This document shows positions 30,005 to 43,242 of a DNA stretch of 64,000 bases, one piece after another. Every line of letters begins with the position of its first letter. The first letter of the stretch is position 1. The stretch comes from Halobacillus massiliensis (GTDB lineage: Bacteria; Bacillota; Bacilli; Bacillales; Halobacillaceae): NCBI RefSeq assembly GCF_900166625.1, contig NZ_LT800499.1, positions 2,397,731 through 2,461,730 of the forward strand. Reading direction: 5' to 3'. The notes under the pieces are model-generated. The model had not been told where the DNA came from and searched no databases. It was given only the letters and a program-made list of their open reading frames with translations. A program made the position numbers and the translations under genes.

Positions 30005-33000
30005 TGGGCAAACACCGCCTCTTTTTTATCAATGGTACGGGCCGTAAATGTCATTGCATCAATGACTTCCACAATGGTCTTCGCTGTATCTAAGCTTGTG
30101 AGGCAGGCGATTCCATGTTCCACGGCTTCTCTTCTGATAAGAAATCCATCAGAACGGGAGCGGCGGCCTTTATTAATTGTGTTGACCACAAACTGTACTT
30201 CTCCATTTCTAATTAAGTCGATGGTATCCTTCTGATCTGAGCCTAACTTCCCTACTGCTTCTACAGGGAGATTCGCTTCCTGAATTACTTTAGCTGTCCC
30301 CTCAGTCGCAAACAGATGGAATCCAAGCTGATGAAATGTTTCTGCAATCTGAACCATTTCCTGCTTATCTTTATTTGCAACCGTCAAGAGAACAGAGCCT
30401 TCAGTTGGTATCTTCAATCCGGCTGCCGTCATCCCCTTATAGAGTGCTTTTTCGAGGCTTTGATCATATCCAATGACTTCTCCAGTGGATTTCATTTCTG
30501 GTCCTAATGTCGTATCTACACTGCGCAGCTTTTCAAAAGAGAATACAGGGACTTTCACGTAAACCCCATCCGGCTTGTCAGCGACCTGTGTCTTGTAACC
30601 TAGTTCATTTAAGGTTGAACCCATTAGCACTTTTGTTGCCAGCTGGGCCATCGTAATGCCGGTAATTTTACTTAGGAATGGTACGGTTCTGCTTGCCCTT
30701 GGATTTACTTCAAGTACATAAGCTGTGCCTTCTAAAACAACGAACTGGATGTTAATTAAGCCTTTCATTTTTAAAGAGCGTGCAATTTTGATCGTTGCAT
30801 CGATACACTGCTGTTCTAGCTCTGCTGTTAAACGCTGGGTCGGATACACTGCCATAGAATCTCCAGAGTGAACTCCTGCACGTTCAATGTGTTCCATAAT
30901 CCCGGGAATTAGTACATCTTCTCCATCGGAAATCGCGTCTACCTCAATTTCCATTCCGGTCAGATACTTATCGACCAGAATCGGATGGCCGTTGTGCACT
31001 CGCACATTTTCTTTCATGTACACGTCAAGTTCTTCATCAGAATAGACGATTTCCATAGCTCTTCCGCCAAGTACATAGGAGGGACGTACAACTACCGGGT
31101 AACCGATAGAGCGTGCTGCTCGGAGTGCTTCTTCTTCACTCGTCACGCTTTCCCCGCCTGGCTTAGCGATTTCTAGTTCATTAAGCAGTTTTTCAAAAAG
31201 ATCACGATCTTCCGTCGTATTTATCGCATCCATTGTTGTCCCTAATATCGGTACTCCACAATGATCCAGACCTTCGACAAGGTTAATCGCAGTCTGTCCG
31301 CCGAATTGGACGATAACTCCTTCCGGTTTTTCCAGATCAATTACATGCATAACATCTTCTAATGTGAGCGGTTCAAAGTATAGCTTGTCAGATACGCTGA
31401 AATCAGTCGATACGGTTTCCGGGTTGTTGTTCATAATGATGGCATCATACCCCATTTCCTTCAGGGCAAGAACAGAGTAGACCGTCGCATAATCGAATTC
31501 GACTCCTTGTCCAATCCGTATCGGACCTGAGCCTATCACCAAAACTTTTTTATTGCTTGATACTTCAGACTCATTTTCCTCTTCATAGGTACTGTAGAAA
31601 TAAGGCGTTTCTGAAGCAAATTCACCCGCACATGTATCGACCATTTTATAGACAGGTCTTATATTATGATCACGGCGGAAATCCATCACTTTAAATTCGT
31701 CGGAAGATAAGATTCTGGAGAGCTGCGCATCAGAAAATCCTTTTTCCTTTGCTTTTTTGATTAATTCCGCGTCCCATGGTCTTTCTTTAAGTGCACCCTC
31801 TAAATCTATGATTTGTTTAAGTTTGTTTAAGAAGAAATAGTCAATGCCGGTAACCTCATGAACCTCTTTTATAGTAATCTCTCTTCTTAAGGCTTCTGCT
31901 ATTACATAAATCCGCTCATCGTCTGCTTTTTTCATTCGTTCAAATATGACTTCATTTTCCAGCTCAGCGACAGAATCTACATATAAGTCTTCCTTCTCCC
32001 CTTCTAAGGAACGGACTCCCTTTAAGAGAGCCTCTTCAATCGTACGGCCGATCGACATGACTTCCCCTGTCGCTTTCATCTGTGTGCCGAGCTTGCGATT
32101 TCCTTTGGCAAATTTATCAAAAGGCCAGCGAGGTATTTTAGCTACCACATAGTCAAGTGCCGGTTCAAAACAGGCATAAGTTGTGCCAGTGATTGGGTTT
32201 TGAATTTCGTCTAATGTCATACCTACCGCAATTTTCGCCGCCATTTTAGCAATCGGATAGCCTGTGGCTTTTGACGCTAGTGCAGAAGAACGGCTGACTC
32301 TCGGGTTGACCTCGATGACGTAATATTGAAAGCTGTGTGGATCTAAAGCCAATTGAACATTACATCCGCCCTCGATTTCAAGAGCACGAATAATGTCTAA
32401 GGAAGCATTTCGAAGCATCTGATATTCTCTGTCACTTAGCGTCTGCGAAGGAGCAAATACGATGGAATCACCTGTATGAATGCCTACAGGGTCGAAGTTT
32501 TCCATATTACACACAACGATCGCCTGGTCATTGCTGTCACGCATAACTTCATATTCGATCTCTTTAAATCCTGCAATATTTTTCTCAATCAGGCACTGGC
32601 TGACAGGTGATAATGAGATCCCGCTTCGTGCTGTTTCCCGAAGTTCCTGTTCATTATCACACATACCTCCACCGGCGCCTCCCATTGTATACGCAGGACG
32701 TACGATGACTGGATAGCCAATTTGATTGGCGAAATCGATTGCTTCATCTACTGAGCTGACAATCTCACTATCAGGAACAGGCTGTTCCATTTTATACATC
32801 AGCGCACGGAACTTCTCACGGTCTTCTGCTTTTTGAATGGCCTCAAGCGGTGTTCCCAGAAGCTCTACATGATAGCGTTCGAGAATACCAGATTCACTCA
32901 GTTCAACTGCTAAGTTAAGCCCGGTCTGTCCTCCTAGAGTCGGCAGAATGGCATCAGGACGTTCTTTACGAACAATTTTCATTAAAAATTCAGCGGTGAG

Positions 33001-33204
33001 AGGCTCCATGTATACTTTATCGGCTACTGTATGATCTGTCATAATTGTTGCAGGGTTGGAGTTAGCTAGAATAACTTCATAACCTTCTTCTTTTAATGCC
33101 TGGCAAGCCTGCGTGCCGGAGTAGTCAAACTCTGCTGCCTGCCCGATGACAATAGGACCTGATCCAATCACTAAGATTCTCTTGATATCTGTTCGTTTAG
33201 ACAT
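30001..33204 (-). CDS. carB: Carbamoyl-phosphate synthase, large subunit
   Basis: CarB (PyrAB) makes carbamoyl phosphate from bicarbonate, ATP and ammonia supplied by CarA. The 1067 residues contain two homologous ATP-grasp halves, each opening with an IxVIGSGPIxIGQ motif, and a C-terminal MGS-like regulatory domain ([12 protein letters not shown]). The start at 33204 has GGAGGAG 8 bases upstream and matches the family N-terminus; a frame 54 codons longer lies in carA. It overlaps carA by 8 bases. Being inside the pyr operon marks it as the pyrimidine-linked synthase. Confidence 0.97.
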
Positions 33205-34294
33205 AAAGGTTCTCCTCCTCTTTCTTTGTCTGTCCCTGCCCCATCCTTTGTAAAAACTCATCAAATAAGTAAGACGTATCGTCTGGGCCCGGGGAGCTTT
33301 CCGGATGATACTGTACACTGAATACATTACAGGTGGAGTGTTCGAGACCTTCAACCGTCCCATCATTCAGCGAAACCTGGGTAAGTCTAAGTTTAGTAGC
33401 CTGAACAGAAGCCCCATTGACCGCGTAGCCATGATTTTGGGAAGTAATTTTTGTTTTGTTTGTTTTTAAATCTTTTACCGGCTGGTTGGCTCCTCGATGT
33501 CCAAACTTCATTTTTTGAGTATCTGCTCCTCCAGCCAGTGCGATCAGCTGGTGTCCTAAGCAGATTCCAAAAATCGGTACCTGCCCCATCAGGGTCCGGA
33601 TCGTCTGGATCGCTTCAGGAACATCTTTTGGATCCCCCGGTCCGTTTGAAAGCATAACGCCATCTGGTTTTAAGCGAAGGATTTCATCTGCGGATGTATG
33701 GTAGGGAACAACTGTCACGTGACAGTTACGCTTCGTAAACTCACGGAGAATACCGTGTTTCATTCCAAAGTCGACAAGTACCACACGGTAGCCGCGTCCT
33801 GGCACAACGTACGGCTTAATCGTTGAGACCTGTCTTACTTGATCTCGTGGTAGTGGAGTATCATTCATCATATGAAGCACCTGCTCAACTGGACGGTCTG
33901 CTGAAGTAATCACAGCTTTCATCGCCCCGTGCTTACGGATAATTTTTGTCAGTTTTCTCGTATCTATTCCGCTGATCCCAGGAATTTTTTTAGCTTTTAA
34001 AAATTCATCAAGTGTCTCCTCGCAGCGGAAGTTAGAAGGCGATTCACAATGTTCTTTTACTACCACTCCTAAAATTGCAGGATTTACCGTTTCAAAGTCA
34101 TCTCGGTTAATCCCGTAGTTTCCGATTAATGGATAAGTAAATGTAACGATCTGCCCACAGTATGAAGGATCAGAGATCACTTCCTGGTATCCAGTCATTC
34201 CTGTATTAAAAACGATTTCTCCAAAGCTGTCTCTTTCACTGCCAAAACCTTTTCCAATAAAAGTTGTTCCATCCTCAAGCACGAGCTGTTTCAT
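33197..34294 (-). CDS. carA: Carbamoyl-phosphate synthase, small (glutaminase) subunit
   Basis: CarA (PyrAA) releases ammonia from glutamine for CarB. The 365 residues have the N-terminal CPSase domain ([29 protein letters not shown]) and a class I amidotransferase domain with nucleophile Cys in [15 protein letters not shown] and His/Glu in [11 protein letters not shown]. Start 34294 has GGGAGGG 9 bases upstream and lies 20 bases inside pyrC. Confidence 0.97.
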   Translation of the reverse strand: MKQLVLEDGTTFIGKGFGSERDSFGEIVFNTGMTGYQEVISDPSYCGQIVTFTYPLIGNYGINRDDFETVNPAILGVVVKEHCESPSNFRCEETLDEFLKAKKIPGISGIDTRKLTKIIRKHGAMKAVITSADRPVEQVLHMMNDTPLPRDQVRQVSTIKPYVVPGRGYRVVLVDFGMKHGILREFTKRNCHVTVVPYHTSADEILRLKPDGVMLSNGPGDPKDVPEAIQTIRTLMGQVPIFGICLGHQLIALAGGADTQKMKFGHRGANQPVKDLKTNKTKITSQNHGYAVNGASVQATKLRLTQVSLNDGTVEGLEHSTCNVFSVQYHPESSPGPDDTSYLFDEFLQRMGQGQTKKEEENLYV

Positions 34295-35567
34295 TTTGGC
34301 TTCCCTCCCATACGATTTTTCCGTCAACGATTGTAACTTCCGGCCAGCCTTTTACAAGACTCCCGTGAAATGGTGTGTTCTTTCCTTTTGAAGCAAATGA
34401 AAAACGGTCAATCTGTTTCTCTATATTCAAATTAATAAGCGTAAGGTCTGCAGGTGCTCCAATTTCAAGTGTTCCAAATGGCAAGTCGAAAATTTGGCTC
34501 GGAGCCTTACTAAGCCAGTCGATTAGCTGTTCTAATTCCCAGTCTCCTTTTTCAACAAAATGTGTATAGAGAAGGGGGAATGCAATCTCAAGGCCGGTAA
34601 TTCCAAATGGAGACTGGAGAAGACCCGACTGTTTTTCTTCTTCCGTATGTGGGGCATGGTCTGTAGCAATACAGTCAATTGTTCCATCCAGCAGTCCTTC
34701 AATAAGTGCGTCACGATCTTCCTTAGATCGAAGCGGCGGGTTCATTTTATAAAACGCATCATCTTCTTTTATATCATCTTCAGTAAGGAGCAGGTGGTGT
34801 GGTGTAACTTCTGCCGTAACTTTAATTCCAGCCTTCTTGGCATCGCGGATAACACGGACTGATTCTTTAGTTGAGACGTGGCACACATGATAATGGCAGC
34901 CTGCCGCTTCTGCGAGCAGAACGTCTCTTGCAATGTGTACCGATTCAGCGATGTTCGGAATGCCTGGCACCTTTAGTCTTTGGCTGACATTTCCTTCATG
35001 GACTACCCCATTATAGATGAGTGAATTATCTTCACAGTGGGCAACAACTGCCTTGTTTAAGCGTGCAGCTTCCAGCATTGCTTCATACATCATGCCGGCC
35101 TCTTGCACCCCGACACCGTCATCTGTAAATGCAAAAGCGCCTGCTTCTGTTAATCCTTCAAAATCCACCATTTCTTTACCAAGCTGGCGGGTTGTAATAG
35201 CTGCATAGGGAAGAACTCTAACGGAGGCATCTGCTTTTATTTTTTCATAAAGTTCATTTAAAGTTTCTGACTTATCGGGCACGGGCCTCGTATTCGGCAT
35301 CGCACATACTGTAGTGAATCCGCCTTTTGCTGCGGCTTTAGTTCCTGTCGCAATTGTCTCTTTGGCCTCACCGCCAGGTTCTCTCAAATGAATATGGACA
35401 TCAACAAGACCCGGTGATAAAAGCAATCCTTCCGCAAGAAGAGTGTTTTCTGCCTCTCCCTGTACCCTTTCACCGATATCTGCTATTTTTCCATCTACAA
35501 TCATAACTTCACATGGCGTCGGTTCTCCGTTTAATAAACGCTTAGCACCTTTAATTTTGATGGACAT
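34275..35567 (-). CDS. pyrC: Dihydroorotase
   Basis: PyrC cyclises carbamoyl aspartate. The 430-residue amidohydrolase shows the zinc motif [23 protein letters not shown], and [14 protein letters not shown] with the catalytic Asp. It overlaps pyrB by 17 bases and carA by 20, typical of this tightly packed operon. GGAGG stands 9 bases before the ATG. Confidence 0.97.
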   Translation of the reverse strand: MSIKIKGAKRLLNGEPTPCEVMIVDGKIADIGERVQGEAENTLLAEGLLLSPGLVDVHIHLREPGGEAKETIATGTKAAAKGGFTTVCAMPNTRPVPDKSETLNELYEKIKADASVRVLPYAAITTRQLGKEMVDFEGLTEAGAFAFTDDGVGVQEAGMMYEAMLEAARLNKAVVAHCEDNSLIYNGVVHEGNVSQRLKVPGIPNIAESVHIARDVLLAEAAGCHYHVCHVSTKESVRVIRDAKKAGIKVTAEVTPHHLLLTEDDIKEDDAFYKMNPPLRSKEDRDALIEGLLDGTIDCIATDHAPHTEEEKQSGLLQSPFGITGLEIAFPLLYTHFVEKGDWELEQLIDWLSKAPSQIFDLPFGTLEIGAPADLTLINLNIEKQIDRFSFASKGKNTPFHGSLVKGWPEVTIVDGKIVWEGSQNETARA

Positions 35568-36447
35568 GTAAAACCGCCTCCTCTAGTAATGTTTGAATCA
35601 CAGCCATTCGAATGTTCACACCATTGGCCATTTGACTGAAAATACGTGATCGCGGACACTCTACTAAGCTCGAATCTATTTCTACGCCGCGATTAACCGG
35701 CGCTGGGTGAAGAATTATACTCCTTTTTTTCATCGAAGCTTCCCTTCTTTTCGTTAACCCGTATGTCTCCAGGTAATTTCCGGAAAAAGCTTCTTGACAA
35801 TGCCTTTCATGCTGCACACGAAGGAGCATCAATACATCACTTTCAGCTGCTGCCTCATCCATTGATATGTACTCATTGGAGAGGGCAGGATCCTGCCAGA
35901 TTGAAGGGGCAGTAAATGAGACATCAGCACCAAGCATCCGAAGAGCTCTGGCATTTGATCGAGCCACCCGGCTGTGCTTGATATCGCCGGCAATGGCAAC
36001 CTTTAATCCTGCAAAACTTTTAAACTCCTCTGCGATTGTAAATAGATCCAGCAGACACTGAGTTGGATGTTCCCCAGTTCCGTCTCCTGCGTTAATAATT
36101 GAAAGTGAAAGGTCCTTAGAAAGTTCTTGAAGAATTCCTTCTTCAGCCTGTCTGAGAACAACTAGCTCCACACCGATTGATTCCAGTGTTTTTATAGTGT
36201 CTCGCAATGACTCTCCCTTCGTAAGGCTCGACTCAGCCCCATTAACGTCAATTACATCCATTCCGAGTTTTTTCTCAGCAATATAGAAGCTATTCTTCGT
36301 TCGAGTACTCGGTTCAAGAAAAATATTCGCTGCAAACTTGCGGTCCGCGTCCCATCCGACCACACCCTGTTTAAACCGAGAAGCTTTGTGAAAAAGCTCA
36401 GTGATCATATGCGGAGTAACATCTTTCATTGATAATAAATGCTTCAT
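35551..36447 (-). CDS. pyrB: Aspartate carbamoyltransferase, catalytic subunit
   Basis: PyrB condenses carbamoyl phosphate and aspartate. The 298 residues contain the carbamoyl-phosphate loop [27 protein letters not shown] and [12 protein letters not shown]. No regulatory PyrI subunit is present, as usual in Bacillus. It follows the second intergenic PyrR attenuator, so expression responds to UMP. GGGGAG precedes the ATG. Confidence 0.97.
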   Translation of the reverse strand: MKHLLSMKDVTPHMITELFHKASRFKQGVVGWDADRKFAANIFLEPSTRTKNSFYIAEKKLGMDVIDVNGAESSLTKGESLRDTIKTLESIGVELVVLRQAEEGILQELSKDLSLSIINAGDGTGEHPTQCLLDLFTIAEEFKSFAGLKVAIAGDIKHSRVARSNARALRMLGADVSFTAPSIWQDPALSNEYISMDEAAAESDVLMLLRVQHERHCQEAFSGNYLETYGLTKRREASMKKRSIILHPAPVNRGVEIDSSLVECPRSRIFSQMANGVNIRMAVIQTLLEEAVLHVHQN

Positions 36448-36511
36448 GCCTTTGGCTCCCCTTTCTTTTGAAAAAATTAGATTTCCTATAAGCGCGGGAT
36501 GTGCAAAGGTA

Positions 36512-36604
36512 TAAAAATAGCACCCCCGGGTTACCGGGGATGCTGCTTTTCGTTTATAACGAACAAGCTAAGCCCTAGTACACCCTTGTAAGCCTCTCTG
36601 GACT
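36512..36604 (-). promoter_or_regulatory. PyrR-dependent attenuator between pyrP and pyrB
   Basis: The minus strand has the PyrR binding loop AGTCCAGAGAGGCT (36591-36604), then a terminator with stem AGCATCCCCGG / CCGGGGGTGCT (36519-36544) and an ATTTTT tail. PyrR with UMP should favour the terminator. Confidence 0.93.
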
Positions 36605-36629
36605 TCATTTAAAACGTGCGCTGGTTTAG

Positions 36630-38006
36630 TTATGCTGCTCCACTATTTGATTGTTTTTCCGTTTCCGGCTCTTCAAACATTTTTCCATTTCCATGACTTT
36701 TCTCTTTGCCAGGAAGGATCAGGTTTAGAATGACACCAATAATTGCTGCAAGAGCCATTCCTTCAATTTGCAGTCCGTCCGTTACTCTTACAAAAGCTCC
36801 TCCCAAGCCGATTACAAGAATTACTGAAGAGATGATCAAGTTTCGCTTTTCACTAAAATCCACCTGATTATCTATCAGCATACGAAGACCACTTGATGCG
36901 ATAGTACCAAACAACAGGATGGAGACACCGCCCATCACCGCAGAAGGAATAGATCCAATAATTGCTGTACTCATTCCCAGGAAACCGAAGAGAATCGCGA
37001 ATACAGCAGCTCCTCCGATTACAAATACGCTGAACACCCTGGTGATTGCGAGCACGCCTATATTTTCTCCATAAGTTGTATTTGGAGGACCGCCAAGCAT
37101 AGAAGCGATCATCGTTGCTACACCGTCTCCAAGAATGGAGCGGTTTAACCCGGGATTTTTTAAGAAATTGCGTCCGACAACTTTTGAAAGGACCATTTGA
37201 TCCCCGATGTGCTCTGTCATTGTCACTAAAGCAAATGGCACCATTAAGAAGACGATCTGCCAGCTGAAGACATCCATAGGGGAGAAATCTTTAAATGGGA
37301 TAAGAAAGTCCGGCATCATAAAGAGTGCTTGAAAAAAACCTCCGATTGAATCTGCAGACGTGATCCCTGACCACTGGGCAGCAATTTCACTCGTGTCAAT
37401 GATCCCCTGTGTGAGGGCAAAGATATAGCCGGAGAGAATACCAATTAAGATTGGCAGCAGACTTAGAAATCCTCTCAGGAAAACCGTAGCGGCAATGGTG
37501 ACCCCAAGTGTTACAAGAGCTACCGTAAAATGGGTGGCACTGTATACTTGTTCTTCTCCAGGCAGATACATTGCCATATCTATTGCTGTAGAAGCCAGTC
37601 CAAGACCAATCACTATAATGACAGGACCTACGACAACTGGAGGCAGAAGATTGATGAGCCAGTTTATTCCGAACATCGTGATCAGTAATGCAACCACTCC
37701 GTATACAAGTCCGGCCAGAAAACTTCCGATCATCGCACCGGCGATACCATGAGTGTTGGAGACTTCCATAATTGGATAGATAAAAGCAAAACTTGAACCT
37801 AGATAAGCCGGTACTTTTCCTTTAGTTATTAATATATAGGCAAGGGTGCCGAAGCCGCTGGAGACAAGAGCGACAGCCGGAGGCAGCCCTGTAAGAAATG
37901 GAACTAAGATGGTTGCCCCAAACATCGCAAACAGATGCTGCATGCTAAGCATTAGCCATTTCCCTGCATTTGGACGTTCATGAACTCCTAAAGCTGCTTG
38001 TTTCAT
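36630..38006 (-). CDS. pyrP: Uracil permease
   Basis: PyrP is an NCS2-family uracil/proton symporter. The 458 residues have about 12 to 14 membrane segments and the family signature region MTEHIGDQ ... GGPPNTTYGENIG. It lies between two PyrR attenuators, the expected second position of the operon. GGAGGAAACAAC precedes the ATG. It is distinct from the AzgA-type purine permease at 5769. Confidence 0.96.
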   Translation of the reverse strand: MKQAALGVHERPNAGKWLMLSMQHLFAMFGATILVPFLTGLPPAVALVSSGFGTLAYILITKGKVPAYLGSSFAFIYPIMEVSNTHGIAGAMIGSFLAGLVYGVVALLITMFGINWLINLLPPVVVGPVIIVIGLGLASTAIDMAMYLPGEEQVYSATHFTVALVTLGVTIAATVFLRGFLSLLPILIGILSGYIFALTQGIIDTSEIAAQWSGITSADSIGGFFQALFMMPDFLIPFKDFSPMDVFSWQIVFLMVPFALVTMTEHIGDQMVLSKVVGRNFLKNPGLNRSILGDGVATMIASMLGGPPNTTYGENIGVLAITRVFSVFVIGGAAVFAILFGFLGMSTAIIGSIPSAVMGGVSILLFGTIASSGLRMLIDNQVDFSEKRNLIISSVILVIGLGGAFVRVTDGLQIEGMALAAIIGVILNLILPGKEKSHGNGKMFEEPETEKQSNSGAA

Positions 38007-38029
38007 TGTTGTTTCCTCCTTCTTTCCAT

Positions 38030-38120
38030 AAAAAAACTCTTTGCTGCTTAAAAGCTCGCAAAGAGTTAGACGTATAGTCCATACGTTCTCATTTTACGAC
38101 CTTTTAAGCCTCTCTGGACT
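38030..38120 (-). promoter_or_regulatory. PyrR-dependent attenuator between pyrR and pyrP
   Basis: PyrR loop AGTCCAGAGAGGCT at 38107-38120, followed by a 10-bp terminator stem AACTCTTTGC / GCAAAGAGTT (38035-38067) and a T7 tail, just before the pyrP ribosome binding site. Confidence 0.94.
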
Positions 38121-38142
38121 TCTATTAAAGGTGTAACACTAT

Positions 38143-38793
<651 letters not shown>

Positions 38794-38821
38794 TTAAAGG
38801 ACTTGCGTTATTCTTATCAGA

Positions 38822-38850
38822 AGTATGACAGACGCATTTAGGTTTGTCAA
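38822..38850 (-). promoter_or_regulatory. SigA promoter of the pyr operon
   Basis: On the minus strand TTGACA (38845-38850), 17 bases, CATACT (38822-38827). The -35 box overlaps the rluD stop codon. Confidence 0.85.
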
Positions 38851-39758
38851 CTCTTATTACGCAGAGACTCAAGGGTAGCTGTAAACTCCTCTGGCGGATC
38901 AATCTCAAACTTCATCCATTCTTCTGTCCGCGGATGAGTAAAACCAACGGACTTTGCATGAAGAGCCTGCCCTTCTTTTAAGTCAAGTGTTTTTCTCGGA
39001 CCATATTTAGGGTCTCCGGCTAATGGATGATTAATATAACGCATATGCACGCGGATCTGGTGAGTCCTTCCCGTCTCCAGCTTGCATTCAACATAAGAAA
39101 ACTCTTTAAAATGTTCTAACACCTGGAAGTGAGTTACAGCCTCTTTTCCCTTGTCAACGACGGCCATCTTCTGTCGGTCTTTTGGATCTCTTCCTATCGG
39201 TGCATCGATTGTTCCATATTCATGAGTAATGTCTCCATGAACAATCGCAACATATTTTCTTTCGACCGATTTTTCCATTAGCTGTCGGACGAGTGATTCA
39301 TGGGCTTTATCATTTTTAGCTACCATCAGCAGCCCGCTCGTATCTTTATCGATGCGGTGAACGATTCCAGGACGTTCTACACCATTAATGCCGGAAAGAT
39401 CAGAGCAGTGATATAAAAGGGCATGGACAAGGGTGCCTGACATGTTTCCGGCAGCAGGATGGACTACCATTCCAGACGGCTTATTTACTACGACAACATC
39501 CTCATCCTCATAAACGATCTCAATATCAATATTTTCCGGCTGCAGGTCAAGGGGCTGTGGCTCTGGCACTTGCCAGGTAATCACCTGGCCTGCCTGCACC
39601 TTGTAATTGTTTTTTACAAATTCTTCATCCACTTGTACATGCTTATCTTTCAGCCATGTTTGAATTTGGGATCTTGAGGCGTCCTCAATAATTTCTCTTA
39701 ATAATTTATCAATCCGCTTCGACTCATCTGCTTCGGTTACTTCATATATTTCTTTCAC
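38847..39758 (-). CDS. rluD: RluA-family 23S rRNA pseudouridine synthase (YlyB)
   Basis: RluD-type enzymes make pseudouridines in helix 69 of 23S rRNA. The 303 residues have an N-terminal S4 domain (about 15-65) and the catalytic motif [11 protein letters not shown] (134-144). It starts with GTG in a GTGA overlap with lspA. B. subtilis calls this gene ylyB; target site specificity is assumed from the family. Confidence 0.93.
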   Translation of the reverse strand: MKEIYEVTEADESKRIDKLLREIIEDASRSQIQTWLKDKHVQVDEEFVKNNYKVQAGQVITWQVPEPQPLDLQPENIDIEIVYEDEDVVVVNKPSGMVVHPAAGNMSGTLVHALLYHCSDLSGINGVERPGIVHRIDKDTSGLLMVAKNDKAHESLVRQLMEKSVERKYVAIVHGDITHEYGTIDAPIGRDPKDRQKMAVVDKGKEAVTHFQVLEHFKEFSYVECKLETGRTHQIRVHMRYINHPLAGDPKYGPRKTLDLKEGQALHAKSVGFTHPRTEEWMKFEIDPPEEFTATLESLRNKS

Positions 39759-40228
39759 TTAGATGTTCTCCTTTTCTTTTGACGCTCATCTACAAATGCT
39801 GCAATCATAATTAAAATTACTCCAACTACTAACGAGGAATCGGCCACATTAAAAATAGGATAGTTATAGCTTCCTATATAAACATCCAGAAAGTCCACGA
39901 CCTCTTTACGAAACAGTCTGTCGATAAAGTTACCGATTGCGCCAGCTAAGACTAGAGCCAGAGCCACTCCTGTAAACTTGCTGGCTTTAGCATACTGATT
40001 CATATAGTAAATGATAAAACCAACAACTACCAAAGTTATAATATAGAAAAACCACATTTGTCCGGCTAGTATTCCCCAGGCTGCTCCTGTATTCCGGTGT
40101 GAAGTTATGTAAAAGAACCCTTCAATTACAGGGATTGATTCCCTTAATTCCATTTGCTGGACGATGATCCATTTTGTCAGCTGATCAATGAGAATAACAG
40201 CTCCAGCTAATAAGTAATAGATAAACAT
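39755..40228 (-). CDS. lspA: Lipoprotein signal peptidase
   Basis: LspA removes signal peptides from prolipoproteins in the membrane. The 157 residues have four membrane segments and the two catalytic aspartates in [10 protein letters not shown] (Asp103) and FNVADSSLV (Asp130). GGAGGCGG precedes the ATG by 7 bases. It is co-transcribed with rluD, a conserved pair. Confidence 0.97.
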   Translation of the reverse strand: MFIYYLLAGAVILIDQLTKWIIVQQMELRESIPVIEGFFYITSHRNTGAAWGILAGQMWFFYIITLVVVGFIIYYMNQYAKASKFTGVALALVLAGAIGNFIDRLFRKEVVDFLDVYIGSYNYPIFNVADSSLVVGVILIMIAAFVDERQKKRRTSK

Positions 40229-40263
40229 GAGCTAGCCGCCTCCAACTATTAGTTTCCTTTGCT

Positions 40264-40272
40264 ATTGTACCA
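40264..40272 (-). promoter_or_regulatory. Extended -10 promoter for lspA-rluD
   Basis: The minus strand reads TGGTACAAT, an extended -10 with TACAAT at 40264-40269, about 35 bases before lspA. No strong -35 box. Confidence 0.5.
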
Positions 40273-40414
40273 TATCTGATAAACGGCCGCTTCATTTTAA
40301 GAATTCTTGAAAATTCCTGGTGTACTACTTATAGATGAAAAACAGGGAAGGATATATTTTTTCTTTAATTGTAAATATACGGTATTAACATCATGACAGT
40401 TTTTCCATTGTATA

Positions 40415-40456
40415 GAAAAAAACCCAATAGAGAATAAATTTTTCTCCATTGGGTTT
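40415..40456 (-). terminator. Terminator of ileS
   Basis: AAACCCAAT-GAGA / TCTC-ATTGGGTTT stem followed by a T7 tail on the minus strand, just beyond the ileS stop. Confidence 0.9.
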
Positions 40457-40462
40457 CTCTTA

Positions 40463-43213
40463 TTAAGATACGTAATGTTTTTCAACAACAGAGGCACAGC
40501 GTGGGCAAAGTTCTGGGTGTTTGGCATCTTTGCCAATTTCATGGGAAGAGACCCAGCAGCGTTCACATTTTTCACCTGTGTGCTTCGTTACGGCTATTTT
40601 AACCCAGTCATAATCTTTAGATTCAGCTGCCTCTGTTCCAACTTCGGCTTCAGAAACGATTAGCAGCTGATGAAGATCTTCAATAGATGAAAGCACCTGC
40701 TTTGTTTTTTCATCCTTTGGTACAATCGTTATATGAGCTTCCAATGATTTACCAATTACTTTTTCATTACGAGCTTCTTCAAGTGCTTTTAGGACGTCAT
40801 CACGGATTTCCATGAAGTGGTCCCACTTTTCTACTAACTCCTGATCAGCTGGATTTCCCGCTTCAGGCATGTCAGTAAGCTGTACGCTTTGTTCCTCCAC
40901 GCCTGGAACATATTTCCAAACTTCATCCGCAGTATGAGGGATGATTGGTGTCATCAGTTTCACAAGTGCTGTCAATGTCTCATAATAAACCGTCTGGATA
41001 CTGCGGCGGTGTGGATGATCAGCTGCTTCGATGTAAAGGATATCTTTTGCAAAATCAAGGTAAAAGGAGCTTAAATCAATTGTACAGAAATTATGAACCT
41101 TATTATAAACGGTTGAAAATTCGTAAGCTTCATACGCATGGCGCGTGTCCTTTACAAGTCGATTTAAGCGATGCAGCATGTATTGATCAACTTCCTGAAG
41201 GTTTTCTTTTGCTACCGCATCTTTCTTCGGGTCAAAATCATGAAGGTTGCCCAGCAGGAATCGGAACGTGTTCCGAATCTTCCGATATACTTCTGCAACT
41301 TGCTTGAGAATTTCATCCGAAATTCTTACATCTGCCTGATAGTCGGAAGAGGATACCCATAAACGGATAATATCAGCTCCAAGCTGTTTCATTACTTTAT
41401 CGGGAACAATCACGTTTCCGAGTGACTTACTCATTTTATGGCCTTTTCCATCAAGAACAAACCCGTGACTTAGAATCCCTTTAAATGGTGCTTTTCCTGA
41501 AACGGCAACAGAGGTGGACAGAGAAGAGTTAAACCACCCGCGGTACTGGTCAGATCCTTCTAAATAAAGATCGGCCGGGCGTTGAAGTTCCTCACGCTGT
41601 TCCAGTACCCCCTGATGAGTAGAACCGGAGTCAAACCAAACATCCATGATATCCATTTCTTTCGTAAATTCGCCATTAGGGCTGTGTTCGGAAGTAAATC
41701 CTTCTGGCAGAAGATCTTTTGCTTCACGCTCAAACCATACGTTTGAACCATGCTCACGGAACAGCTCAGATACGTGTTCAATCGTTTCGTCAGTAATAAT
41801 CGGTTCACCGTCTTCTCCGTAAAAGACCGGAATTGGCACGCCCCACGTACGTTGACGGGAAATACACCAGTCCTGACGATCTCTCACCATATTATATAGA
41901 CGTGTTTCTCCCCATTTAGGCGTCCATTCCACTTTGTTAATTTCGTCAAGAAGGTCTTTACGGAAATCTTTAATGGAAGCAAACCATTGGTCAGTCGCTC
42001 GGAAAATCGTCGGTTTTTTTGTACGCCAATCATGCGGATAAGAGTGTGTAATAAATTCGAGATGTAAAAGGGCCCCGGATTCTTTTAGTTTATCTGTAAT
42101 CGGCTTATTGGCCTTATCATAGAATATCCCTTCAAATCCAGGGGCTTCTCCTGTAAATACACCTTTATTATCAACAGGACAAAGCACATCTAAGCCGTAC
42201 TGCTGTCCAACCCAAAAGTCATCTTCCCCGTGACCTGGGGCTGTGTGTACACAACCGGTGCCTCCTTCAGTTGTTACATGATCGCCAAGAACCACAAGGG
42301 ACTCCCGGTCATAGAAAGGATGTTTAGCAGAAATGCGGTCAGCTTTTTTTCCTTTAAACACTTTAGTGACCTCATAATTCTCCCACTCCAGCTTTCCAGC
42401 TACTTCTTCAAGCAGATCATGGGCGATAATGAATTTCTCTTGCTCTACTTGAACCACTGCATATTCTGTTGCAGGGTTCAAAGCGATGCCTAAGTTGGCT
42501 GGAATTGTCCAAGGGGTTGTTGTCCAGATGATAATCTTTTCCCCGCCTTCGAGCAGATCTTTCCCATCCTGAACTTCAAAGCTTACGTAAATAGACGGTG
42601 AACGCTTATCCTGGTACTCAATTTCGGCTTCCGCAAGGGCGGACTCTGAAGAAGGAGACCAAAAGACTGGTTTTAATCCTTTATAGATATAGCTTTTTTT
42701 CGCCATATCACCAAATACTTTAATCTGCTCGGCTTCAAAAGCTTTATTTAACGTAATATAAGGGTTATCCCAGTCGCCGCGGACCCCCATGCGCTTAAAT
42801 TCATTACGCTGAATGTCGATTTGACCAAGCGCGTAATCTGCACACTTCTGACGGAATTCTGCCAGCGACATTTTTTTACGATCGACTTTCTTTTTAGCTA
42901 AAGCGGACTCAATCGGAAGACCGTGTGTATCCCAGCCCGGAACATAAGGAGCATGAAAGCCTGCCATCGACTTATAACGCACAATAAAATCTTTTAATGT
43001 TTTATTTAACGCATGCCCCATATGAAGGCTGCCATTCGCATAAGGAGGTCCATCGTGCAGGACAAACAAGGGACGGCCTTTTGTCCGTTCCTGAACCTGC
43101 TTATATATATTTGATTCATCCCATGCCTTCTGCATTTCAGGCTCGCGGTTTGGTAAATTGCCACGCATTGGGAAATCCGTTTTTGGCATTAATAAAGTGT
43201 CTTTATAATTCAT
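40463..43213 (-). CDS. ileS: Isoleucyl-tRNA synthetase
   Basis: IleS charges tRNA-Ile and edits valine. The 916 residues have HMGH at 64-67, the editing CP1 domain ([27 protein letters not shown]), KMSKS in [10 protein letters not shown], the anticodon domain, and a C-terminal zinc motif CERCW ... CPRC. This is the bacterial type 1 enzyme. An Ile T-box and a strong promoter lie upstream. The DksA-like gene found between lspA and ileS in B. subtilis is absent. Confidence 0.98.
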   Translation of the reverse strand: MNYKDTLLMPKTDFPMRGNLPNREPEMQKAWDESNIYKQVQERTKGRPLFVLHDGPPYANGSLHMGHALNKTLKDFIVRYKSMAGFHAPYVPGWDTHGLPIESALAKKKVDRKKMSLAEFRQKCADYALGQIDIQRNEFKRMGVRGDWDNPYITLNKAFEAEQIKVFGDMAKKSYIYKGLKPVFWSPSSESALAEAEIEYQDKRSPSIYVSFEVQDGKDLLEGGEKIIIWTTTPWTIPANLGIALNPATEYAVVQVEQEKFIIAHDLLEEVAGKLEWENYEVTKVFKGKKADRISAKHPFYDRESLVVLGDHVTTEGGTGCVHTAPGHGEDDFWVGQQYGLDVLCPVDNKGVFTGEAPGFEGIFYDKANKPITDKLKESGALLHLEFITHSYPHDWRTKKPTIFRATDQWFASIKDFRKDLLDEINKVEWTPKWGETRLYNMVRDRQDWCISRQRTWGVPIPVFYGEDGEPIITDETIEHVSELFREHGSNVWFEREAKDLLPEGFTSEHSPNGEFTKEMDIMDVWFDSGSTHQGVLEQREELQRPADLYLEGSDQYRGWFNSSLSTSVAVSGKAPFKGILSHGFVLDGKGHKMSKSLGNVIVPDKVMKQLGADIIRLWVSSSDYQADVRISDEILKQVAEVYRKIRNTFRFLLGNLHDFDPKKDAVAKENLQEVDQYMLHRLNRLVKDTRHAYEAYEFSTVYNKVHNFCTIDLSSFYLDFAKDILYIEAADHPHRRSIQTVYYETLTALVKLMTPIIPHTADEVWKYVPGVEEQSVQLTDMPEAGNPADQELVEKWDHFMEIRDDVLKALEEARNEKVIGKSLEAHITIVPKDEKTKQVLSSIEDLHQLLIVSEAEVGTEAAESKDYDWVKIAVTKHTGEKCERCWVSSHEIGKDAKHPELCPRCASVVEKHYVS

Positions 43214-43242
43214 AGCTGTTCCTCCTTTAAAAAATCACAATC

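Noticed and set aside
40297-40575. 92-codon open frame overlapping the 3' end of ileS
   Set aside because: It contains the ileS terminator and starts inside ileS without a binding site. I also considered the missing dksA-like gene here, but the sequence does not resemble it.
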